DNA of 64,000 bases, taken from positions 4,059,820-4,123,819 of the forward strand of contig FN649750.1 in NCBI GenBank assembly GCA_000310025.1. The letters are read 5' to 3'. A program made the position numbers and the translations under genes. The notes under the pieces were generated by a model that saw nothing but the letters and a program-made list of their open reading frames with translations, was not told the DNA's origin and ran no database searches. Every line of letters begins with the position of its first letter. Position 1 is the stretch's first letter. Shown here piece after piece: positions 20,371 through 32,300 of this stretch. This DNA is from Ectocarpus siliculosus (Eukaryota > Sar > Phaeophyceae > Ectocarpales > Ectocarpaceae).

Positions 20371-23300
20371 GTTAAGCTTAAGCTGGAGTACAACGGCAGC
20401 AAGAGGGTAGTCGTGGTGCACGAGAAGTACACCTTCGCCAAGCTCAGACAGGTTTGGCGAGACTTGCACTCACGCTTTGCGCGGCAGTCTTTCACCCGCG
20501 CACTGCGCGGCAGGCTTGTTCGACCACAGACAAGTGCTTGGAAAGATAGCGATAGGAATAGCGATAGCGATAGCGATAGCGATAGCGATAGCGATAATGA
20601 GAGCGATAGAGATGGCGATAGCGGTGGCGTATTGACGATTTTTGAAGACGGTTTCGTGGTGATGTGGAGTGCGTGCGACAAATCAAGAACTAAAAAAGCT
20701 ATGCCGCTGGGCGAGGTTTGTCATGTTGGCTTGTGTCAAGGTTCTTGATTGCCGTACGAGCTTGCGTGGGGAATATGCCCAAATCGTAGAAAGGAGGAAC
20801 AACCCTGATGACGGTAGGAAATGCCTGACAGCAGACAATGAGCTTTCATGGAGAGTAGGCCCTTCTCTCAAGCGATAAAAAAGGAAGCATCAAGGTGAGT
20901 GCGAGCTGCTCTCAAACGTCGTCATTTCGTATGTAGAGAGATTGTTCACTTCTTTGCTACGGAAGTTAAGCACGGTGATTAGCGGGGGGTAGCAAAACAG
21001 ACGCCGGGAGATCTCAGTTAACTCCGCTACACCTACGGACATATCTGATATTTTTTGAAGATGCGGCGGCGCCTTGGTATCGAAAGTGCGACCAACCTCC
21101 GTGCGGATGGCCGTAGGACCTACAACTTCGCGGGGCTTTGACACACGCCCCTGAAGGTGGCATCGCGCCTGTCACTACGCCCACCCCGGCCCCGCTTCCC
21201 GCGCTCGAAAGACATCGCCCACACAGCTTAGGAATTCAGGTCAAAACCTCGCCGGCGCGGGCAGTGACAACAAAGTTTGCACGTTCCCAACAGCAGCAAA
21301 ACATTGAAAGAGTCCAGTATCCAGCTGGCGGTTTCTCGCACTCACTGGAACGACTTCAACAATCCCCTTCGACTGTGGTAATATCTCAATCGGGTAATCT
21401 CTCTGCGATTGTATGTATATTTTTCTAAGTGAAGATTTACGCATTTCCTTACAGATAAAGCGTTTACAATCTCTCAGACAAAAGGGGACACTTGCTTGTT
21501 TACACTTTCGTCTCTGGCCGCGCCTTTCGCGATTGTTTTCTATTGCACACGCGACGCAGCGGTTGTGCGAGGACTTCAAGTTCGAGGTCTTCCTGGAGTA
21601 CAAAGATGAAGATGGAGACGAGGTGAGAAAAGAAAAGAAAAGATGAACAGGAAAAAGAAGGGGGAGGAGAAAAAACGGCAGTGCGCCCAACAAAGAAAGC
21701 GCACGCTTGTACTTGCTTCCACACGGACATTTTGAATTCGAACCAGTTGGTCAGCCCTTTCTCTCGTCTAGGCTGCTGTTGTTTTTGTTTTGGCAGATCA
21801 ACCTTGAACACGACAACCCCCATAACCCCTCAACCGGCATAAACCAAAAGCGGTTAGCTAAGGCTGTATACAGATCTGTACATCGTTCTTTTTGGTCGTC
21901 GACGTTCGCTGGACCCTTCCAGTCACAATCACGTTGGCTGTGTGAGCTGCCGAACTTGGGAAACGTAGCAACTTGCAGCTGGCGGCCAGCTGTGGGCTGT
22001 GGTCCTTCCAGTGTGTATCGTATCCTTGCATCACCCCTTTTGATGACGTTGCGCTCTCGTGATGAGCCCACTCCGGGGGGATCACTTGAAAAGTACTTGC
22101 AGACACACGAAAAAGTGTTGTGGAGAAGAAGCTGTAGCGCGACCTTTTCAGAACCGCGCAGTTTACACCTTATCCTCGGTGATCTTGGCTGTGGGCTACC
22201 AGTATTGCGTCGAGCATCGGGAACGAACGTTGGCTAAAGAGCTCGTGAAAATCGTAAAAGATGTTGGCCAAGTTCTTGGAGAAGTAGCACGTGGCAACGT
22301 ACAGTACGGAAGTCGAAAAACCGGCGACTAACAACCATCGCAGCAACGGTTTTATCCCAGATGCCGCAAGGCGTCTCTGTTGCACCAGGTAGGGATAGGC
22401 ACTCGAAGATGCTCCCCACCTAATCCGAAATGAACCGTCCTGATGTCTTACGCGGGCGACACGTCTATGCCGTAGCGCCCCTTCCAGCCCTGACCTTACC
22501 CCCAGCGCCACTAACGATGGGTGCTATGAGCGACTCGGCCTCTGAGAAATACGTTTACCCCCAGACCGCCGCTCTGGGCCAAGTTCCAACCGATAGTCTC
22601 ACGCGGCGACCCCAAAGTATATAGGGCGATGCTCCTGGCCACGAAGAGCATCATTGAGCCGTACAGTAGTCTTACACGGCGACCCCAACGGTGATGGTTT
22701 TGATCAAGAAGAGCATCCCGTTTCCTACCCTGTCCCTGTTCGCGTGCCCGAACCCCCCCCCCGAGGTAGGCTCAAGAAGACCGGCCTTGAAAAGACTGAC
22801 CTGAAATTCTCGGCTCAGTCGCTGTATATGTGTACCCGCAATATTGAAGGTTCTGGGCTGTCGTCGCTGTGCATGTAACCGTAATTGTTACCGTGTTCGT
22901 AACCGTAATTATTACGGTGGATCCCCGGCCGACGTTGCGACCAAGGTTATGCTCAACAGCGAGAACGACCTGGCGGAGCTGCTGGCGAGCGATGACGGTC
23001 CGTTTTTGATCAAGGTGTCCGTAATGACAGATCAGCAGCGAGTGCCGCCACCATCGCCGCCGCCGCCACCACAGCCAACGAACGCACCGGACCCACGAAT
23101 CCCCCCGGCCCGGGGACGTGGAGCTAGCCCCGCGTCGGTTCATCCGGATGATATTTTCCAGCAGCAGTCTCTCGGTGCCGAGCGACCGGTTCTGGTCGAG
23201 CACCGGGTGCCGCTCCAGCAGCAGCTGCAGGGGTACCGGGATCACCAGCACGAGCAGAAGGATCGCCCGGAGCACCGGTGCGGCGAGAAGAAGATGAAGG

Positions 23301-26300
23301 AGCCGCAGTACGCTTCGGGTTGGGGCGGCGACAGCGCCGGGCCGCCCGTCGACGCTGCTGCCGTGATGAGCGTTGCCCGTCAGTACTTGGACCAGGAGCA
23401 GCGTCGGCAGGCACTAAGGAGGAGGAGAAGGTCTTCCTCCGCCAGTGAAGCTCGTGAATCGAGCGCGGTGAGGTCTTGTGTTGTCGTTGCTATAGCCCGC
23501 CGATGACGACACGAGCTCGCTCTCCTCGCGCCCCCCCACAAAACCCTCGCAGTGGCCCTCCGGCCCTCTTCCCCTGCTGACAGCGTTCGTGAAGTGATGC
23601 GATGGTGACTTCCGAGTCAAGCTAGAAACTCCCGTAGGCGTCGTTGTTGCATCGTCCCGCATCTCCATGTGGGAGCGTTTGGTCATCGGTAATCGGTCCT
23701 GTGGGAACAATGCTCCGTCCTCTCGAGGACGCGTGGTCAATGGTCTAACAACTAAGTCATCAATAAAAATGATCATCGTCCCGTCGTCTTGAAGGCGCGT
23801 GGTCAATGGCATGAAAAAAACGAGTACACCCGCCCCTCCTATGTATACCCCGTGGGTTTCCACAATAATGGTAGAGCTCATCGCCCGCTGGAACAGCAGA
23901 AGACGGGTCGAACGTGCTCGAAAGGCTGGCGACTACGTCCTCGTGCAACTCCTCCTCCCCCCGTGCCGGCGGCGGCGGCGGCGGCGGCGGCGACTTCGTC
24001 ACTTCTCCTCCTCCTCACAGGGGGGCCGGCGGCGGAGACGGGTGGAGGGGTGCGTTCAGGGTCGGCCCCAAGGTGCCGGAAGTGACCCGTGGGCTTGGGC
24101 ACGAGGGACCGAACCCGTGGAGACGGGGCGAGGACGTGGACCCTGTGAGGTGAGGAGTTCCAGGGTCGCGGGAGGCGTGATTTTTTGCTCGTCTGTCATT
24201 TTGCCTCGCCCTGGCCTTTAGACGACGCACCTCACAGTAGGAGACGGAAGGAGGTGCAAGTCGGATGTAGCGTATCCGGTGGGAGGGTTGCTCAACAGCG
24301 TGCATGCCGTTGTGTTTTTCGGCCGTAGACTTCGCCGGGTGCGTGGATACGCGATGGCCCGTTGGAGGCGCCCTGGCCGTATTCCATCCCTCACCCCTCA
24401 CGGATTGTGACAACCTTCCGGAACCCCATCTATTCCCTTAGGTGGCTCAGAGGTGACATCATCGGCGCTGGGGCGTTCGGCACCGTGCACCTGGGCCTGA
24501 ATCTCGACACGGGCGAGCTGATGGCTGTCAAGAGCATTTCGTTGGACCGGGGGGACATGACCTCTAGAGACGCAAAGGCCTTCGAGAACGAGACCGCCAT
24601 GCTTCGGGACAACCGGTGAGCTTTGGAGGTTAGGATCACGCCGGGAACGCCGAAGCTCTCGACGGCGCGATCGCTGTGCTCTAGGACGGTGGACCATTGG
24701 GTGCGGGGTGGCGCCGGAATTCATGCACGGACACGCAACTCCCGCCCCCGCCCCCCACGCGCCAGCTTCTGGTTCACCCTCGTGAAGCGTAGCCTGGATC
24801 GGCGAAAACCCGGCATGTCGCTCCGTTCCGGCTTTTTAGGGGTGCGAGGTCGATGGTCTAACGACTTCGGCATGCGTTTACACGAGTACACCACCCTCAC
24901 TACGCCTCTGTTGTTGTTGTTGTTGCTGCTGTTGGAGTCTTGACTGTCAATGCAATCGTTATGGACTCAGTTCAGCACTTGCTCTTCTTCGAAAGGCAAA
25001 TGTCATAAATGGTACTCACACGACCATTGATAAGCGTTGTGCATGTACCATCGATGACTCTGTCACTCTCTACCAGGGTAATAAGGCCGCTGACAACGTG
25101 CCATGCATCACTGCTGCGTGCTCGTGCACTCGAGAATCAATCTGCCCCTTGTGACGTTCCTGCCTCCGGCGTCCCTCTGCCCCTGCCACAAACCAAACAG
25201 ACACGAAAACATCGTCAAGTCGTACGGGAGTAGCATCAAGGGCAACACAATGTTCATATTTTTGGAGTACATGCCGGGGGGCTCCGTGCGTGGCCTTCTG
25301 GATCGATTCGGGGGCTTCGAGGAACATATTTCCGTCTTGTACACCGAGCAGCTAATGCAAGGGCTGAGCTTCCTGCACAAGAACGGAGTGGCCCACCGTG
25401 ATATAAAAGTGAGGCGCGGTTGCAAGAATGCAGATACCCACGCGTGTTCCAGCGAATTGCAAAGTATGAAAGTGGCTTTGTTGGTTAGTTGAAGTTTTTT
25501 TCACCATCCCCGCCCGCCATGTTTTGCCGCTGATACACCGTTTGGGTAAGACCGCTCTCTCTGTCTCTCTGCCTTTTTTTTCTCTCTCTCTTTCGCGCGC
25601 GCGTGCCGTAGATTCAGCACCGTCCCCTGATTCACGTCACTATCGCTGGCAGGTCACGCTATCTGCGGCGCAAACCTTCAGTTTCGCCGCTCTCATCGTG
25701 CTTAACTCTCGTCATTGTGGCTGTAGGCGCGCAAACCGTAGGTAAACAAGTTGTATCGTGCCAAAAAGGCGATCGTGCAATTAGCCCTTGCGCCTGTCTC
25801 CCTTGCCCCCCCCAATACCAAGAGCAATCTGCGCCGCTGCTTCGACGCAGTGCGCCAACTGCCTCGTGAACCAGCGGGGTGCCATCAAGCTTGCCGACTT
25901 CGGCATGTCCAAGCGCATCGTGGTGAGCGGACGAGAATAGCAAGCGGTTCATAGTCTCTACACCTACTCTGAAGCACGCAAGATAGACCTCTTGGGCTAC
26001 GGGCGCTTGAGTTTCCGCTCAAACAGCAGAATGGACCTTTGTTTCGTGCCCATGCCTTGTTTTCTTTTCAACAAACGCAGTAGATGAGAGAGAGCACCGA
26101 CGATGCGTTTGAGAAGCTGACCTCATCCACAACCGCATACTCTATGTATTGTGCGAACACTGCCGAACATCATGATGGAGGTCCGAAACTGACGCCTGTA
26201 TACGAATTTTTGCGATTTTTTTTTCTTCGGCACGTGTTCCTCTAGCAGCAGCGCATCTTTTCACACGCTTCCTTCTCAGGGATACCCGTCGGGCCTGTTT

Positions 26301-29300
26301 GGCTGTGTTGATTGAAACCTTTCAAGCACTCCTCTTGCCGCTTTTCTATAAACAAAGCCCAGTCTGTATGTTGTTGTCGCGCTACTGCAGGGGTTGTCGG
26401 GCACCAGCGGCACCTCAGGGGTGCAGAGCGTCAAGGGAACGCCGTTCTGGATGGCCCCAGAAGTGCTGCAGGTGCCTTTTCCCTTCCTTGGTTGTTTGTC
26501 GTGTCGTTGTCGGTGCCCTCCCCTTCCGTTATTGGTGATGCTACTGATGCTAATGGTGTGGTTGCTGGCGCTGTCTTCGCCGCTTTCACCTGGCCAGACT
26601 TAGCCCCAACTTTCCTTCGTTTCTGCACTACAGAAAGCGCCCGCGCTTGAGACCCTCTAGTTTTGGCCGAGCCCGTGGTTCTTAGTGCATAAGGTTATTT
26701 TTCAAATTTCCGCCATGTAGGTTGTGTAGTGTAGGGGTTCTTAACCGAGCTCACATACATTGTATGGTGCTCAAGGTCTCAGATTTTGATTTGTTTTAGG
26801 CTCAATTGTTTTTCTGCCAAGCCCGTAAGTGCGGGCGCTTTCTGTACTCCAACCGGTACTGAGGTAACCCCACCTCGTTTTTCAGGGGGTTCTTGGCCAG
26901 CTACATGGTAATCAGGGTCAAATCAAAAGGCCTCCACTGGAATATCGGGACTCCGCAATGCGGAGAACTTGTTAGAGTACCCGCCGTGTCGTCCGGGTTG
27001 TCTTGAGTTTAGACTGGTGGAAATTTTTTCTTGGTTTGGGAGACGGCGTGTGGAGGTACGACACGTGATGCTCGGTTGGAAAACAGCCCCGACCGCTTCT
27101 CTGTGTGCCAAATCGAGGATTTCGTGTTGCGCAAGACTCTTCGACTGGTCTCACGCCTCTCGTGGTGTGTGTTTGCTGGGTGCTTCCTTGGGTCTTTTCG
27201 AAACCAGTCAAGATCGAGATCAGTTGGCAAGAATGTAAGAACCCCGCAAGCGGTTCCGTTGCTGTTGCCACCCCGTTTTGGGGAATTGCTTGTGGCCATA
27301 CTTTGCGTTCTTCGACGCCCACAAACGAGGGGCCTGGGTACCGGTTTTGTGGTGGTTTTCAACGGAAACCTAACAACCACCGTCAGTGAAATTACCTCCG
27401 CGGCGCAGAAACATTGTTGTTCTTCAACAGCCCCCCTCCCTCTTTTCGTGCCCCATGTTTTGCCCCGAGCTTTATTGGTTGGTTTGAATACTATGGTCGG
27501 GATGATGCCAGACCACCGGGGTGTACATCGCTGTAGACTAGATCGATTGTGATTCTTTCCCCAAAATCCCTCGAGATTTGGCTCCGTCGTTTTCGAAAAG
27601 TAATCTCCTATATGAGCAGGGTTCTCTCTCCGTAACTTACTGTTTGGAACGAAGATTTGTATTTGTCTGTCTCCAATAAACATTGTTTTTCGCGCGAGGG
27701 CATACATCTCACGTCGCCACATTTTGTTGTGTTTCCCTCTCTTTGGTTCCGCATATGTAGGTGCAGGACTTAAAAGACGGATGGATCAAGGCCGACGTTT
27801 GGTCCCTTGGGGCCACCGTCCTAGAAATGCTCACCGGGAGCCCGCCGTGGGACAATATCGGCCCCCTCGCTGCCATGTTCAAGATCAGCTGCACCCGGTA
27901 TGTTGCCGTTGTTGTTGTTGCTGCTGCTATGGTTGCGGACGTGTTTATCTTCACGCTAGTTCTAGACTGGACGCTTTGGGTTAGAAATTAAAGGCGCAGG
28001 AGGACGCTTACCTTGTTGTAAGGTTGATCGAAGCACATGCGATGGACGGCAGACGTTTCATGCCGCGAAGCTGTCCAAACGCTTCAAAAGGCGGCAGCGA
28101 TGTATCAGCTGATCGAGAACCTAGTCGTTAACGTTCTGACCAATGCTGGGGGGTCTGTCTATATGCGTGAGTGGCAGATTTTAGGGTCCGGTGGTGTGCG
28201 TCTGTGTCTCTCTCCCTCGCTGTCTCTCTCTCTCTCGCTGCCTCTCTCTCTTTCTCCCATCTAGAATACGCCAACACCGTACCTTTAGACATCACCCACT
28301 GACCTTGTTCCTCGATTGCTGATTGCCCGGCAGAGACCTGCCTGAAATCCCGAAGAGCGTCAGCCCACTGGTGCAAGACCTCTTACGACAGTGCTTCTCC
28401 AGAGGTAATTGTTTGGGACGAACAGCTTAACCCGGGTACTACACTTGGGATTGTTGCGGCTTCTTCGGAGGATATTTCCATCGTTTCGGTGGTTCAACTT
28501 CCCCGAGCGAATATGGAGGAATGTACAGTGGGTATGGAAAATCTTGCTTTTCTTGTGTGCCCTTGTTGTATCACTCAAAGTAGTCCACACTCAACCCGAT
28601 GCTGCCCAACATGACCCCCCCATTTTTATTCACTCTGCACGCTAGTTTGGTTCATTCTCAGGCTATCTCTCTGTCTCTCTGGGTCGCTCTCTCTTTTGTC
28701 CACTCTGCTAGAGCCGGGGTTGATCAAACGGAACGCTTCCGCTCTCCTCCCCCCCCCCTCGCCCGCTTCTCACACACCCGGTGCATGTCTTGCCGTTATG
28801 TTTTTTGTGATGCTTGCACTGCTTGGGCTTCGTCGTGTGAACCTGTTGCACAATGAGAATACGTCGCTTTTCAGCAAGAGACCACAAAACCAAGGGTGGG
28901 AAAAACTGCTGTGCCCTTGTTGTTTCTTTTTCAGATCCCTCTCTGCGTCCGACCGCTAGTGAACTGCTCCGGCACGCTGTGGTGGCAGAGGTGTTGACCA
29001 CCCGCTCCTTGCCAGCCTTCCGTCCCGCCCCGCACAAACGGACAACGGTGGTCCCCTCCACCGCACGCGAGTACGCCATTCCTTCCTTGCAACTGTCGGT
29101 GAGCCGTTGATGTGGCTGTTGTTGTTGTTGTTGTTTAGCACCTATGTAGCAAGCATACGTCTCGGCGGCCTATTGTTGGATGTTCTGTTTTGTGGCAAAG
29201 CACAAACACCGACACAAGTCCCCGCCTTTGCGTGCGCCCTTTATCTTCGCCGCCCCTTCAATCATGATCCCTCACGGTTTCCTCCCTTGGGTCTCTGTCG

Positions 29301-32300
29301 TTCATGCTCCTTTCTCTCTCGCCTCAGCAGCGCCCCGACCATAGCGCCATCAGCACCGCCAGCAGCAACAACACCAGAGGCAGCAGCAGCAAAAACAGAG
29401 GCAACGGCAACGACAAACATGGCCGCAGCAACAAAATCACCACCAACCACCCGATCGGAAGGTTTACCTTGAGCGTCGACAGCACCGACGGCATGAACAA
29501 CAACAGCCGTGCCGAACCCCACGACGACTACGGAGGCATGATCCCCACTCCGGCCGCCGCCACCGCCGGTCTAAACGGCGTTACTGCAACCGGAAACAAC
29601 GACCGCGACGGTGGTCGCAGCGTCGCCAGCAACGAACGCGGTCGTGGGCACAGCGATGCCAGCAGCGGGAGCAGCGACTGCGGAGGCAGCTACTACCGCC
29701 CGCACCAGTACCCGATACCCCAGCAAGCCGCTACCCCCATGGATCTGCTCACCTCCCAGCCACCGCCGAGAACCACGTGGAGCTCGGGAGGCGGTGTTCT
29801 GCCGCGAGCCGGGGATGCGGCGGGGTGGCCACCTGCCGCCGCAAGCGCCAAGGCCGACCTCACGCCCACAGTACGACACCGTACGGGGCCGAGAAATTTT
29901 TGCAACCAAGTGTATATATAGCCTTGCAATAGGGGGGGTGCGTTTGGGGGAAGGACCAACACGCGTAATTTGGTCAAGAACGATGCTTTCGCGTTCACGG
30001 CGACATATTCGCCTTCTCAAACGAATGCGGTAAACCCAGCGATGCCCGTTGTTTTTTTGATTTTGTAAAAATTGGTGTCCCGTTCCACATGTACTCCTGC
30101 CATGGTTCAGTTGGCCTTTCGCTTTATTTTGTTGTTCTTGTCTTAATATATAGCGCGGCTGCTGTGTTGTGAATGTTTGATGGCAGGTGGAGGAGGGCAA
30201 GGAGAGTCAAAGCGGCAGCGAAGTCGGTACGCGCAGCGGTAGCGGAGAATCGACGGGCGACAGCACGAGCACGTTGAGCTTCCATCAGCAATGCCAGCAG
30301 CACCACCAGCAGAACGTGAGGAAATAATGTTGTTGGACGCCGACCTGTTCCGGCGACAAGAAAACACGCGCCGACTCCTGTACGTTGGGGCTTGTAGCTC
30401 CCACCGCCTCCGTCGAATAGGATGATGTTGCTATGCGACACCCATTTGTCCGAGTACGGTACGCTTGAAAACTCTTGACAACCCACCACAGCTGCTCCAG
30501 AGTGGATGTCGTAGAGCTCGGGGTCGCAGACTGTTCCGCGAGTGGTGTCGTGAAACGTGGTTCACTAAAAAAATACATCAGATTTCCCCCCTGCGGCCCC
30601 AATGCTGGATGGTTGCAATAACGCCAGCCAGCCGCGAAGGGCTCTTTGGCTACAATTCCATGCCTTTCGCGCATGTTGACATCCAGAGGAAGAAGATCGC
30701 GCCCACTTTTTGCAACACTTTTTAAGCCGCCTGACCTCGGAGCCGCCCCCCCGCTTTCATGTGTGCCTGCTTGGGACACGAAACGAAAATCAACTTGTTT
30801 GCAACCCGTCTCACCAGCGAAAGGGTAGCGGCGATGCCGGCGGCGGAGTCGTGACCTCTTGTTCAGGACCTTCCCAGGACGGCCCGCTCTCAGAGCGATT
30901 TTCGCCGAACCCCCTGGCCGTGCACCAGCGGCAGCGAAATCACTGTGGCGGCGAAACGGTCCTCGACTGGGTGCCCGCGAACGCCTCGCAGGAAGCACAG
31001 GGCGGGGTGGGCCGAAAGGGGAGCCCCGACAGCTACACAAACGGCAGCGAAACAGAGTGGGGCTCCGCGCGGATGAACGACAGCGCTATGGACGACGCAA
31101 GCAAGGCTGGTTCTTTCGCCAGGGCTGATGACAACAGCAGCCCCGCTTCCGCGATGCTGCGGGCCTGTGCGGGTGCTGCTGCCACCGAACCGGCACCATC
31201 GACAGCCTCCGTCTCTTCGCGGAATCCTGGCAGTGGTGGTGGTGGTGGCTGCGAAACTGGTGACCGCGGAGACGAAACCGATCGCCGGGATGAACCCGCT
31301 CCAGAGCGACAGGAAGACCGCGGCGGAAGCAACGGTACTACGGGGGGGGCGGCGGCTGCGGTGGCAGCGAAGGAGGCGGTGTGGGGGGGGAACCAAGCGG
31401 AGGCTTCGTTGTGGAGGCCTCCGCCGTTGGTGTCCGGCCACGGCGAATGGGGCTGGCGCAACGGGATCCCCCTTCGCGGGGGCAGGCTTCCGCCGAGTCG
31501 GAGGACGTCTCGTGTTGAGGGAGGCGCAATTATGGCAGAAGATTCTCCGAACTCTTCCGCGTCCCTTGGCAGCGGTGTCAGGTATGTGCCGAGGTTTGGA
31601 GAGGTGTAGACAGGGGAGGCCCGCTGGGCGAAAGACAACAGATTGTGGGTGTGGGGAAAGACGTCGGTGGCGATAAACTATGGTAGAAGGGGGCGAGTTG
31701 TGTAAGCTAAAGGTTCGTCGGGGCAAGGAAAGGGAAACAAATAGAACGCCGGAAGTGGTGAAATGTTGCGGTGCTGCAGAGTGGCAAGGGCATTGACTAG
31801 GCTGTAGGTAGCACAAAATCCCACGTCCATGTGAAAACATTTTGGGAGTTGAAAGGTCAAACGGGTGTACGAGGATGTGGTTCTCCCATGTTACTCCGAT
31901 GAAGTGCCCTCACAGGACGCCCACGTATAGGGAGTGTGACAAACTCCTCTCACAGGACCTCACCTAAGGGCTGTGATCTCACCCGTGTATGTTAACGTTG
32001 GGGCCGAGAGTGTACAATCGCGCCCGGACGTGTTGTACTACCTTCTTCTGAAGGTATACTTTCGTAGTTCACCTACGGTATGTGGATACTCCTTCCTCTT
32101 GTTTGTGCGGCCGGGCATCGACGTAGAAGGACCGGCCGTGGCCATTGGCATTGTGTCCTCAAAATGTTGATAAAGTTGGCAGCACCGGGCGTGAAGACCA
32201 GCACGCGAGCATGCGGTGAAGCAGCCACATTTTTTTTCACTCCACGGTATGAACCTCCTCTCCTCCCCATAACACCCGCACAGACAATCGTTCACCCCCC

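Noticed and set aside
20545-20622. Asp-Ser repeat protein segment
   Set aside because: The open frame is produced by a GATAGC hexamer microsatellite in an intron.
30285-31840. Minus-strand frames of 200-316 codons over the kinase tail
   Set aside because: They oppose a G+C-rich, low-complexity coding exon (30818-31581) whose plus-strand phase and splice sites are consistent; they contain only Arg/Pro/Ser-rich complement sequence.
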